A DNA stretch of 64,000 nt from Rhodocaloribacter sp964552015 (lineage in GTDB: Bacteria; Bacteroidota; Rhodothermia; Rhodothermales; ISCAR-4553), in assembly GCA_964552015.1 (NCBI GenBank), contig CAZKFR010000004.1:39251-103250 (forward strand), in the 5' to 3' direction. A program made the translations under genes and the position numbers. Positions 54,798-63,031 of this stretch are shown piece after piece; position 1 is the stretch's first letter, and every line of letters starts with the position of its first letter. Below the pieces are notes generated by a model. The model made no database searches, was not told the DNA's origin, and saw nothing but the letters and a program-made list of their open reading frames with translations.

Positions 54798-55526
54798 ATG
54801 TCTGTCCTCAGCCTCGATTCGTTCCTGAGTGCCGGCTCAGACTTCGAACAGACCCGCTACCAGATCCTCGGTGCACTCCGGCAGATACGCCGTCAGTTCG
54901 CCCAGAACATCATTTATCCGCACCTGGATCAACTCGTTGCGTTGCAGGAATCCCTCCGTCAGATCCTCACCCAGTTCGACGAACTGCGCCAGGCCTTGCC
55001 GGGTGAGTTGACCGGCATCGACCTGGAAGCGCACCGGCTCCTGTACAACCGCCCTGAGAAAGGCGAGGGAAGCCTGGGTCGCATCGAGGAACTCATTGCC
55101 TGGGCCCTGCCCCTGATCCAGGATGCCATCGACGAGGGACGCACCATCTGCGAATTCGTGGAAGAGAACCTGCACGTCGAGGAAGTGGGGCTGGTCCCCT
55201 CATACGTCGAAGAAGGGTATGTGATCGTCCCCGACCGGCGTGAGCAGTGCCTGCATATCCTGCAATACACCCTTTCGATCTTCACCCGGGCCGACGAGCG
55301 CTACCGGAGTCTCCGTACCACCCTGGTCAAAACCATCCCCCACCAGCGGATCGAACTCCCACCGGGGGGCATCAAACTGGCGCTGATGGAGGAACGACGG
55401 GAACTGCCCAACCCGGCCACGTTCTTCGTCGAGAGCGTTCTGGACTTTCCCTTCGAGCCGACGCTCCTTCCCGTCGCCAAGCGGAAACTGCTGCGCCACC
55501 TCTTCGACCAGCGGGGTACGGCCTGA
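54798..55526 (+). CDS. protein of unknown function, possible flagellar-regulon member
   Basis: 242 residues, no signal peptide, no membrane segment. The N-terminal half is strongly helical and rich in Gln/Leu/Arg (ILGALRQIRRQFAQNIIYPH, LVALQESLRQILTQFDELRQ), suggesting coiled coil. The middle has an acidic stretch (DAIDEGRTICEFVEENLHVE), and the second half a mixed alpha/beta part ending FDFPFEP-like FPFEPTLLPVAKRKLLRHLF. I recognise no family. A FliA-like promoter lies 90 bases upstream and the flagellins follow 2.6 kb later, so a structural or assembly role in motility is plausible but unproven. Confidence 0.7.
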   Translation: MSVLSLDSFLSAGSDFEQTRYQILGALRQIRRQFAQNIIYPHLDQLVALQESLRQILTQFDELRQALPGELTGIDLEAHRLLYNRPEKGEGSLGRIEELIAWALPLIQDAIDEGRTICEFVEENLHVEEVGLVPSYVEEGYVIVPDRREQCLHILQYTLSIFTRADERYRSLRTTLVKTIPHQRIELPPGGIKLALMEERRELPNPATFFVESVLDFPFEPTLLPVAKRKLLRHLFDQRGTA

Positions 55527-55664
55527 CGCGCACGGCCCCCTGTCGTCCCGTTGCCGGCCCGGTGGCTGTGAAAGTCCCGGTAAGACCCCCCGGGGCTCCC
55601 ACATGACCGGACGAACTCCTATCTTGGGCACACCGTTTCCTTACTGGTCAGCCCGGGACGACGT

Positions 55665-56129
55665 ATGTTACTCCTGAAATCCCTCTTCGTCCTCCTCCAC
55701 ATTACCACGGCAGCGGCCTGGTTCGGTCTCGCCCTCCGCCTCAACGCCCAGGCCCGCCTGGCCCTGCGCCTCTCCGGCGAAGCGGCCAACGCAGCCGCCG
55801 ACGACCTGCTCCGCACGACGCGCCAGCTTCGCCTGTTCCTCGTCCTGACGCTCGTGTTCGCCCTGGGCGCGTTCTTTTCAGGGGGCGGCTTCGGCGCCTA
55901 CGGCCCTCCCTTCCACAGCAGCCTGCTGCTCCTGATCATCCTGCTCGTCCTGCACGTCACGCTGGTGCAACCGTCTGCCCGCGGCGTGCAGGCCGCCCTG
56001 GCCGCCACCTCCGACGCCACAGCCCACCAGAAAAAACTGTCCATGGCCACCGGCATCGGCCACCTGCTCTGGTTGCTGATCCTGATCCTGATGCTCTGGC
56101 AGCAATACTTCCAGGTGGCCCTCCACTGA
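55665..56129 (+). CDS. small integral membrane protein, unknown
   Basis: 154 residues, four predicted membrane segments: LLLKSLFVLLHITTAAAWFG, LFLVLTLVFALGAFFSGG, LLLLIILLVLHVTLV and GHLLWLLILILMLWQ. The HITTAAAWFG start with a histidine in the first helix resembles CopD/DUF2269-like membrane proteins, but the match is weak. Convergent with the oxidoreductase gene, 25 bases apart. Confidence 0.7.
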   Translation: MLLLKSLFVLLHITTAAAWFGLALRLNAQARLALRLSGEAANAAADDLLRTTRQLRLFLVLTLVFALGAFFSGGGFGAYGPPFHSSLLLLIILLVLHVTLVQPSARGVQAALAATSDATAHQKKLSMATGIGHLLWLLILILMLWQQYFQVALH

Positions 56130-56154
56130 GCACGCCCGACGGGGTCCGTTCGGC

Positions 56155-57144
56155 TCATACGTCGTGGACGACGCGGAGCACGATTTTCCCGGCATTCCGG
56201 TTGGCCTCCATGCGCCGGTGTGCATCCGCCACGTTGACCCAGTTGTACACCGTGTCGATCACGGGACGGAAACGTCCCTCCTCGAGCATGTAAAGCAGCA
56301 GCGACGCCACTTCGCGGGTGAGCCGGATCTTGTACTTTAGGTCCCGATCCCGCAGCGTGGAGGCCACGACCGTTGCGCGTTTGCGGAAGAACGGGCGCAG
56401 GTCGAACGCTTCCAGGCGCGTCCCGCCCATCATGGCCAGCAACACGATGCGACCATCGCGGGCCAGGGCGTTCAGATTACGCTCCCAGTACGGCGCCCCG
56501 ATGAAGTCGAGAATCAGATCCACGCCGCGCCCGCGTGTCTTCTTCCGCACCGCCTCGACGAAGTCTTCTTCGTGGTAGTTGATGGTCAGTTCGGCCCCGA
56601 GCTCGCGGCAGAGGGCGTGCTTGGAGGCCGAGGCCGTGACGTAGGCATGCGCACCGGCCGCCCGGACGATCTGGATGGCCGCCGTACCGACACCGCTCGC
56701 GCCGGCATGGATCAGCACCCGCTCCCCCGGCTCCATCTTGCCGAGCCAGTACAGCGCTTGAAAGGCCGTCAGGAAGGCTTCCGGCAAGGCAGCCGCCTCC
56801 TCGAAGCTGAGCTTGTCCGGGATGGGCATCGCCATGTCCTCGTGGAGCACGGCATACTCGGCGTACCCGCCGCCCGCCACCAGCCCGAAGACCCGATCCG
56901 CGGGCTTCCATCGCGTGACCGCCTTCCCCACCCGTTCGACGACCCCCGCGACCTCCAGGCCCAGGATCTCAGAGGCCCCCTTCGGCGGTGGATACTTGCC
57001 CATCCGCTGCAGGATATCCGCCCGGTTGAGCGCCGTGGCTTCCACACGGACCAGCACCTCGTGCTTCTTCGGAACGGGACGGCGACAGGTCCCCAGGTAC
57101 AGTTGCTCGGGGCCCCCGGGGGCTTTCAGCAGGATGGCCTTCAT
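56155..57144 (-). CDS. NADPH:quinone oxidoreductase, MDR family (PIG3-like)
   Basis: 329 residues. GroES-like N-terminal half with TALNRADILQRMGKYPPPKG and EILGLEVAGVVERVG; Rossmann half with LIHAGASGVGTAAIQIVRAAG. The NRADxLQRxGxYPPPxG signature is characteristic of the PIG3/QorB type of zinc-free quinone reductases. The start at 57144 gives the canonical MKAILLKAPGGPEQL. Single gene, divergent from flagellin 1. Confidence 0.93.
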   Translation of the reverse strand: MKAILLKAPGGPEQLYLGTCRRPVPKKHEVLVRVEATALNRADILQRMGKYPPPKGASEILGLEVAGVVERVGKAVTRWKPADRVFGLVAGGGYAEYAVLHEDMAMPIPDKLSFEEAAALPEAFLTAFQALYWLGKMEPGERVLIHAGASGVGTAAIQIVRAAGAHAYVTASASKHALCRELGAELTINYHEEDFVEAVRKKTRGRGVDLILDFIGAPYWERNLNALARDGRIVLLAMMGGTRLEAFDLRPFFRKRATVVASTLRDRDLKYKIRLTREVASLLLYMLEEGRFRPVIDTVYNWVNVADAHRRMEANRNAGKIVLRVVHDV

Positions 57145-57337
57145 CAATGGGCTAACGCGTGCATGATCGAATGACGAACGACAGCCGGGAAGGTAACGGA
57201 TCCGCAGGGTCCGGTTCAACCGCCCGGGCCTGCCCACCGGAATGTGCATGCCCCGTGGAAGCAGCGCCTCCGTTATCCTCCTCCCGGAAGCCATAAAAGG
57301 CCCCTTCCAAAAAATCAGGGGGAGGGATAAAAAAATA

Positions 57338-57365
57338 CTTAAGGGGTTCCGAAAGCCGACGATAC
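57338..57365 (+). promoter_or_regulatory. FliA (sigma-28)-like promoter of flagellin 1
   Basis: CTTAAG (57338-57343), 14 bases, GACGATAC (57358-57365), 68 bases before the flagellin ATG. An A-rich tract lies directly upstream (ATAAAAAAATA, about 57327-57337), as in UP elements. The ten-base CCGACGATAC also occurs in the site at 54682. Confidence 0.6.
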
Positions 57366-57432
57366 AGGCTACAGCAATCGCCAGTTGCTACCTCCAAGAC
57401 CAGAACCGTTCAACTCAACCACGGCAACAACC

Positions 57433-58266
57433 ATGGGAGCTTTCGGAGACCTTTCTCGCATCAACACGAACATCCAGGCGCTGGATGCGCTGCGCCATTT
57501 CCAGATCACGAATGACAACCTGGGAATGCGCCAGTTGCGCCTGGCCACCGGCAAGCGGATCAACCGTGCCGAAGACGACTCGGCCGGCTTCCACATTGCC
57601 AAGAAGCTGGAGGCCCGCGTACGGGGCCAGTCCCAGGCCCTGGCCAACATCGGTGACGCCAAGAGCATGCTCACCGTCGCCGAAGGCAGCCTCGGGACCA
57701 TCATGGACATCCTTCAGACGATGAAGGAAAAAGCCGTTCAGGCTGCCAACGACACGATGGGGTCCGAGGAGCGGGCGGCTATCGAAGATCACCTGCATGC
57801 CCTCTCCGACGAAATCACCGACATCCTGAACGACACCAAGTTCAACAATACGTCGCTGTACACGTCGGGGACCTTCAACTTCCAGGTGAACGCGGACGCT
57901 GAAGACTCCTTCCAGGTAACCATCGGCACGATGAGCGTCGACCAGCTCGGTCTGGCTACCGGCTCGATCGACGTCTCCTCCGCCTCGGCGGCCACCAGCT
58001 TCCTGAACACCATCGACGCGGCCATCTCGACGATCTCCCAGAAACTGGCCGACATCGGTGACTATCAGAAGCGGCTGACCTTCAAGCAGGACGCGCTCTC
58101 GATCGCCATCACGAACAACGAGGCCGCCCGCAGCCGCATCGAAGACGCCGACTTCGCCAAGGAGCAGATGGAGATCGTCAAGCTCCAGATCCTGCAGCAG
58201 ACCGGGACGGCTGCCCTGGCGCAGGCCAACTCGGCGCCGCAGGCCATCCTCCAGCTCCTCGGATAA
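57433..58266 (+). CDS. flagellin 1
   Basis: 277 residues, a short flagellin made almost entirely of the D0/D1 core: N-terminal SRINTNIQALDALRHFQITN through LATGKRINRAEDDSAGFHIA, and C-terminal QDALSIAITNNEAARSRIED through ILQQTGTAALAQANSAPQAI. There is no sizeable D2/D3 surface domain. Exported by the flagellar type III system and built into the filament. The ATG at 57433 gives the usual MGAFGDLSRINTN start. It has the FliA-like site 68 bases upstream and shares long stretches with flagellin 2, including exact DNA identity around GGTGACGCCAAGAGCATGCT. Confidence 0.95.
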   Translation: MGAFGDLSRINTNIQALDALRHFQITNDNLGMRQLRLATGKRINRAEDDSAGFHIAKKLEARVRGQSQALANIGDAKSMLTVAEGSLGTIMDILQTMKEKAVQAANDTMGSEERAAIEDHLHALSDEITDILNDTKFNNTSLYTSGTFNFQVNADAEDSFQVTIGTMSVDQLGLATGSIDVSSASAATSFLNTIDAAISTISQKLADIGDYQKRLTFKQDALSIAITNNEAARSRIEDADFAKEQMEIVKLQILQQTGTAALAQANSAPQAILQLLG

Positions 58267-58303
58267 GCCGGGAGCCCCGCCCGGAGGCAATTTTCGAACG
58301 TGA

Positions 58304-58332
58304 TTTAAGAAATCCAACCCGACTGCCGAATA
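58304..58332 (+). promoter_or_regulatory. FliA (sigma-28)-like promoter of flagellin 2
   Basis: TTTAAG (58304-58309), 15 bases, GCCGAATA (58325-58332). The distance equals that of the enteric FliA consensus and of the site at 60968. The leader that follows (about 140 bases) contains two hairpins (58340-58367 and 58383-58416) before the AAAGGAGG ribosome site at 58461-58468. Confidence 0.6.
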
Positions 58333-58477
58333 CCAACATGGTCGCAGCGGTAAATCCTGCCGCGACCCCCTGAAAAAAAGACGGCGCGGAACCGTGCTGC
58401 CACACCGTCCCGCGCCTGAATTCCCCCCTCAGTGCCTGCTTTGTACCCTAACCTAGACCACCAAAGGAGGAAATATC

Positions 58478-59460
58478 ATGGCTTTTGGAGATCTTACCCG
58501 CATCAACACGAACATCCAGTCGATGGATGCGCTGCGCCAGATGCAGCTGACGAACGAGAACCTGGGTCTGCGTCAGTTGCGCCTGGCCACCGGTAAACGC
58601 ATAAATCGTGCCGAAGACGACTCGGCCGGTTTCAGCATCGCNNNNNNNNNNNNNNNNNNNNNNNNNNNNNNNNNNNNNNNNNNNNNNNNNNNNNNNNNNN
58701 NNNNNNNNNNNNNNNNNNNNNNNNNNNNNNNNNNNNNNNNNCCACCGGTAAACGCATAAATCGTGCCGAAGACGACTCGGCCGGTTTCAGCATCGCCCGC
58801 AAACTGGAAGCCCGCGTGCGGGGGCAGTCCCAGGCTCTGGCCAACATCGGTGACGCCAAGAGCATGCTCACCGTCGCCGAAGGCAGCCTGGGTAGTGTGA
58901 TGGACATCCTTCAGACGATGAAGGAGAAGGTGGTGCAGGCCGCCAACGATACGATGGGTACCGACGAGCGTTCGGCCATCGAGGACCAGCTCAAGGCCCT
59001 TTCGGAAGAGGTCACGGACATTCTGGGGGATACCACCTTCAACGGCACCTCGCTCTTCACCTCCTCCGCCTTCAGCTTCCAGGTCAACGCCGAGGCAGCC
59101 GACTCCTTCTCGGTCAGCATCGGCACCATGAGCGTCGACCAGCTCGGCATCGCCACCGGCTCGATCGACGTCTCCACGGCCTCGGCCGCCACCAGCCTGC
59201 TGAGCGTCATCGACTCGGCCATCTCGACCGTGGCGAACAAGCTGGCCGACATCGGTGATAGCCAGAAGCGGCTGACCTTCAAGCAGGACGCGCTCTCGAT
59301 CGCCATCACGAACAACGAGGCCGCCCGCAGCCGCATCGAAGACGCCGACTTCGCCAAGGAGCAGATGGAGATCGTCAAGCTCCAGATCCTGCAGCAGACC
59401 GGCATCGCCTCGCTGGCGCAGGCCAACTCGGCGCCGCAGGCCGTGCTGTCGCTCTTCTAA
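58478..59460 (+). CDS. flagellin 2 (interrupted only by an assembly gap)
   Basis: Second flagellin, with a strong AAAGGAGG ribosome site. The 100 N run 58642-58741 lies inside it, and the 55 bases on each side of the run are identical. Removing the N run and one copy joins the frame exactly (SAGF-SIARKLEARVRG) and leaves 828 bases, 275 residues, against 277 for flagellin 1. So the gene is intact and not a pseudogene. Core regions match flagellin 1; the differences lie mainly in the middle (SSAFSFQVNAEAADSFSVSI). Followed by a strong terminator. Confidence 0.93.
58642..58741. other. assembly gap (100 N) with 55-base duplicated flanks inside flagellin 2
   Basis: Bases 58587-58641 and 58742-58796 are identical. 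The near-identical flagellin paralogue 1.1 kb away explains why an assembler would break here. Collapsing restores the reading frame, which strongly supports the artefact view. Confidence 0.93.
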
Positions 59461-59475
59461 GCGATGCAATAGGAA

Positions 59476-59599
59476 ACCCACGCCATGGGAACGGTTCTGG
59501 CATAGCTCCCGTGGGGTAAGGAAGGAACTGGCGAACCTTCCTTCGGCAGCCCCCCTGCGACGGCAGGGGGGCTGCTCGTTTTTCTCCCATGGCGTGGGT
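59476..59599. repeat. nested inverted repeats downstream of flagellin 2
   Basis: ACCCACGCCATGGGA (59476-59490) is the exact complement of TCCCATGGCGTGGGT (59585-59599). Inside lie a smaller hairpin AAGGAAGG/CCTTCCTT (near 59519-59544) and the 12-pair terminator stem. The whole 124-base region can fold into one compound structure at the end of the flagellin mRNA. Confidence 0.8.
59547..59583 (+). terminator. rho-independent terminator after flagellin 2
   Basis: CAGCCCCCCTGC (59547-59558) pairs perfectly with GCAGGGGGGCTG (59563-59574) around a GACG loop, then CTCGTTTTT. Confidence 0.93.
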
Positions 59600-59616
59600 A
59601 TAAAACCTCGTGTCCT

Positions 59617-60798
59617 TCAGGCGGCCCCCTGCCGCTCGGCCAGGACGATGCCGGTTTGCAGCGAGGCAATCAACGCCTTCACACCGCGGGCATGGTACTC
59701 TTTTTTCTCTCGAAGAGCCTGAAAGGCCCGCGCGTGATCCTGAAGGCCGGCCTTGAAGCAGACGACCGACAGAACACGCAGCAGTTCGTCGGGGTTGAGC
59801 GTAAACCGAATCGACAGCCCCCCTGCCTCATTGAGGTTGTAAGCTTCCGTGAGCATGAGCATCCCATCCCCAACGCTCCGCGCGGCCAGCAACGCCAGAC
59901 CGGTCGTATAGTAGGCAATGGGCTCGGTTCGGTCGATGGTGAGCATCTCATTGGCATGCACCAGGGCAGCCGGAATCTGATCCAGCTTCAACGCAGCCTG
60001 GGCTGCGAGCAGGTGCGCATAGAAGGCGTTCTGAGGCGAGAGAAGCCGGTGCTCCAGTTCCCCGATGACGTCGAGCACGTCCTGATAGCGCTTGAGCACG
60101 TAATACACGACGCCCAGTTGATAACCGTAGTAAGCCCGGTGCTTCGCCGAGCGTGGCTGCGTGTACTCGGCTTCGAGCAATGCGATGCGTGTGGTATACT
60201 TCTCCGCCATTCGCTCGGCCGAGAGGGCATATCCTGTATGGATGATCTCAGCCTCGACACGGACGAGTTTCTTCTGCGTGCGTTGCAGATACGCAAGGAG
60301 GTTTTCCTGCACCTGATGGTGCACCCTACCTTCGTACCGGATCTGCGGATCATTCCGGAAAATGCGTTCCTGCCACATCCGATCGGCCGCCAGGATCTGC
60401 CCCTCGGGCAGCAGGTTACGCACGAGAAGCTGCGCCGCACCCACTTCCGGATGGCGAAGGATCTTGCGAATCCGCTGCCAGTGGCGATCGTCCGGGAGGT
60501 ACTCGTCGCCGTCGAGGACCAGGATGAAGTCCCCTGTGGCCCTGTCGAAGGTATAGTTGCGGGCGACGGCGAACGAGCCGGGCCATTCGATCTCCTCGAA
60601 GACGTCCGCAAACCGCCGGGCGATCTCCTGCGTCCCGTCAGTCGACCCCGTGTCGATGACGACGATCTCGTCGACGTGGGGCCGGGCCAGCGAGAGACAC
60701 CGTTCCAGGTTCTCCGCTTCGTTCTTGACCATCATGCTCAGCGAGAGGCGAGGCTCCCGCCGACGGTTACGGGCGATTTTTCGTGCAGCGCGGCTCAT
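59617..60798 (-). CDS. family 2 glycosyltransferase with TPR-like tail
   Basis: 393 residues from the ATG at 60798. GT-A domain of family 2: SLSMMVKNEAENLERCL, DEIVVIDTGSTDGTQEIARR, and the DxD site FILVLDGDEYLP, then FRNDPQIRYEGRVHHQV. The C-terminal 170 residues are helical and TPR-like (YYGYQLGVVYYVLKRYQDVL). Proteins with this layout transfer sugars to peptides or lipids. Located between the flagellins and fliS-fliD, it is a good candidate for flagellin glycosylation, which remains an inference. It reads opposite to the flagellar genes and has no FliA-like site. Confidence 0.88.
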   Translation of the reverse strand: MSRAARKIARNRRREPRLSLSMMVKNEAENLERCLSLARPHVDEIVVIDTGSTDGTQEIARRFADVFEEIEWPGSFAVARNYTFDRATGDFILVLDGDEYLPDDRHWQRIRKILRHPEVGAAQLLVRNLLPEGQILAADRMWQERIFRNDPQIRYEGRVHHQVQENLLAYLQRTQKKLVRVEAEIIHTGYALSAERMAEKYTTRIALLEAEYTQPRSAKHRAYYGYQLGVVYYVLKRYQDVLDVIGELEHRLLSPQNAFYAHLLAAQAALKLDQIPAALVHANEMLTIDRTEPIAYYTTGLALLAARSVGDGMLMLTEAYNLNEAGGLSIRFTLNPDELLRVLSVVCFKAGLQDHARAFQALREKKEYHARGVKALIASLQTGIVLAERQGAA

Positions 60799-60967
60799 GC
60801 AAGCAAGGGTTGTGGGCCGTCGGCGCCGGAACACAGCCGGTCCGACCCGAAGTCGGGAAAAAACAGTCATGCCCCTCCCCTGCCGGTTGCGTGCCATTTT
60901 TCTCGCCGGGCCCCCATCGTACCCCGGCTGTTCCTGAGCGGCTTACGGTGACGCTGCTCTTCACGGA

Positions 60968-60996
60968 TTTAAGCCCCCTTTCCCTCTGGCCGATAC
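60968..60996 (+). promoter_or_regulatory. FliA (sigma-28)-like promoter of fliS-fliD
   Basis: TTTAAG (60968-60973), 15 bases, GCCGATAC (60989-60996). Seven of eight bases match the enteric FliA -10 GCCGATAA at exactly the enteric distance, the best match in the window. It lies 117 bases before the fliS ATG. Confidence 0.68.
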
Positions 60997-61112
60997 AGAC
61001 AGCGTGGGATCGCTCGTCCCGCTCCCTCACCGGAAAAGGTGGTCACGTGCCGGAAAATCCTTCCCGGCCTCCGTACCCGTTCATTCCCTCACCATCAACG
61101 CGAAGTAAAACC

Positions 61113-61433
61113 ATGCATACCGCGCTTCGGATGCGTCAGTATCAGCAGCAGGCCATCATGACGGCAACCCCCGAACAGCTCATCTTGAAGCTGTATGACC
61201 TCGGCATCGCGGCCTGCCACCGGGAAGACCGAAGCAAGCTCCGCGCGGTCCTCAAAGAACTCATCGGAAGCCTGAACTTCGAAAAGGGCGGGGAAATTGC
61301 ACAGGGGCTCTATAACATCTACGAGTTCTGCCTTCGCGAAAGCATCAGCGGGGACCTGACGCTGGTCCAGGAACTGATCGATGAACTCCGGTCCGTCTGG
61401 AAGGAGGCGGTCATCGGGCGCCAGGCGGCCTGA
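61113..61433 (+). CDS. fliS: flagellar export chaperone FliS
   Basis: 106 residues, all helical, of the FliS fold: YQQQAIMTATPEQLILKLYD with the family (S/T)PEQLI.LYD motif, then AQGLYNIYEFCLRESISGDL and VQELIDELRSVWKEAV. FliS binds the C-terminal end of flagellin in the cytoplasm and stops it from polymerising before export. First gene of fliS-fliD and downstream small genes; the start ATG at 61113 follows the FliA-like promoter. Confidence 0.92.
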   Translation: MHTALRMRQYQQQAIMTATPEQLILKLYDLGIAACHREDRSKLRAVLKELIGSLNFEKGGEIAQGLYNIYEFCLRESISGDLTLVQELIDELRSVWKEAVIGRQAA

Positions 61434-61484
61434 TCGGGTTCCTGACAGCCGTCGCCTCCCCGCGACAACCACGACATACACACC

Positions 61485-62966
61485 ATGGTCAGCGCACTCT
61501 TCGAGACCTTCAAGGCCGGCGACCCGTACGAGCTGCTCATCAGCCAGATCATCCAGATCGAGAGCCAGCCCAAGTTCGACCTGGAGTCGAAGAAAGATAC
61601 GCAGGAGCGCATGAAGTCAGCGCTCACGGAGCTCGACAGCAAGATCTCCTCCCTGCACACGCTCCTGACCTCGTTCACCGACGTGCTGGCCAACCCGTTC
61701 GAAGCGCGCGCCGCCGACCTTTCCAACACCGATTCTTTCACCGTAACGGCAGGGGACGACGCGCCCCTGGGCAGCCACTCCTTGCAGGTCCTCCGGCTGG
61801 CCGCCACCGACACGCGCGTCAGCAAACAGTACAGCGCAGCCGGTACCGACCTCCGCAGTTTCTTCGACACCAACGGTCCACAGACCTTCGAGATCCGTGT
61901 CGCCAGTCCCACGGACACTGACCCCGACAACCGCGTCAGCATCGCCATCACGGTCGACCCGACCGGAACCACCGACGACGAAATCCTCGACGAGATCGCC
62001 CTGGCCATCAACGATGCCATGGATCAGGCCGTGGACGACGGCCTGATCAAGTCCACCGAGGTCGGGAGTGCCTCGGTGGTCAACGAGACGAGCGACACCT
62101 CCCGCCTCTCCCTGCGGAGCGGGCAGACCGGCTATGCGAATCGCCTCGAGTTCACGGACTCGGCCGGTGGCCTGCTGGCCCTGCTGGAGGTAACGAATAA
62201 TGCCCTAGCCTCCGGCACGAGCGGCGGCCAGATCACCCGCGTCGGCACCGGGGAGACCGACTCGGACCTCAACGCCCAGTTCATCCTCGACGGGCTTACG
62301 ATGTACCGGAGCTCCAACCAGGTTTCCGATGCGCTCGACGGCCTCACGATCACCCTCAAGCAGACGGGTGACCTCGTCGACTTCTCCGTCAAACCCGATA
62401 CCGACGGCATCAAGAGCCAGATCAACGACTTCATCAAAAAGTACAACGACATCCTGACCTTCATCCAGGGCAAGACCCAGGTCGACGGGGACCTGGACAT
62501 CCGGGCCGATTTCGCCGGAGACACCCTCCTGACCGGCCTGCGTTTCGGTATGCGCAGCGATCTCGCCCGGCAGGTCACCGGCCAGCCGGTGGGAGCACCG
62601 ACCCTGCTCACCGAGATCGGCATTGAAGTCAACGACGACGGCACGCTTTCGCTCGAAGACGAGGACAAACTGACCGAAGCGCTCGAAGAAAACGCCTCGG
62701 CCGTGCGGGACCTCTTCACCGGCGCCGATGGCTTTGCCACCCGCCTCAAGACGCGCCTGGATGCGTACCTGGGTTCGGACGGGCTCATCGACAACCGGGT
62801 CGACTCCATCGAAGACCGGATCACCCGGCTGGAAGACCAGATCACCGACTTCGATGAACGCATGGCCCTTCGGGAAAACCAGCTCCGCGAGCAATATGCG
62901 AAGCTTCAGGAAGCCATCGCCCTTTTCCAGTCCCAGCAACAATACCTGGGTGGCTTTTTCGGATAA
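61485..62966 (+). CDS. fliD: flagellar filament cap protein FliD
   Basis: 493 residues. N-terminal FliD_N region (IIQIESQPKFDLESKKDTQ, KISSLHTLLTSFTDVL) and C-terminal FliD_C region (QINDFIKKYNDILTFIQG, LTEIGIEVNDDGTLSLEDED, then the terminal coiled coil DQITDFDERMALRENQLREQ). It caps the filament tip and guides flagellin insertion. Length is usual for the family. It starts 51 bases after fliS. Confidence 0.95.
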   Translation: MVSALFETFKAGDPYELLISQIIQIESQPKFDLESKKDTQERMKSALTELDSKISSLHTLLTSFTDVLANPFEARAADLSNTDSFTVTAGDDAPLGSHSLQVLRLAATDTRVSKQYSAAGTDLRSFFDTNGPQTFEIRVASPTDTDPDNRVSIAITVDPTGTTDDEILDEIALAINDAMDQAVDDGLIKSTEVGSASVVNETSDTSRLSLRSGQTGYANRLEFTDSAGGLLALLEVTNNALASGTSGGQITRVGTGETDSDLNAQFILDGLTMYRSSNQVSDALDGLTITLKQTGDLVDFSVKPDTDGIKSQINDFIKKYNDILTFIQGKTQVDGDLDIRADFAGDTLLTGLRFGMRSDLARQVTGQPVGAPTLLTEIGIEVNDDGTLSLEDEDKLTEALEENASAVRDLFTGADGFATRLKTRLDAYLGSDGLIDNRVDSIEDRITRLEDQITDFDERMALRENQLREQYAKLQEAIALFQSQQQYLGGFFG

Positions 62967-63031
62967 ACCCCGTTCTGGTAACACAATGGCACGTCATTTG
63001 ATCGTCAACCGGTAAACCCTTCCGATGAAAG

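Noticed and set aside
58478..59460. Flagellin 2 as a pseudogene or frameshifted copy
   Set aside because: The break is only the N run; removing it and one 55-base copy gives a full, in-frame 275-residue flagellin.
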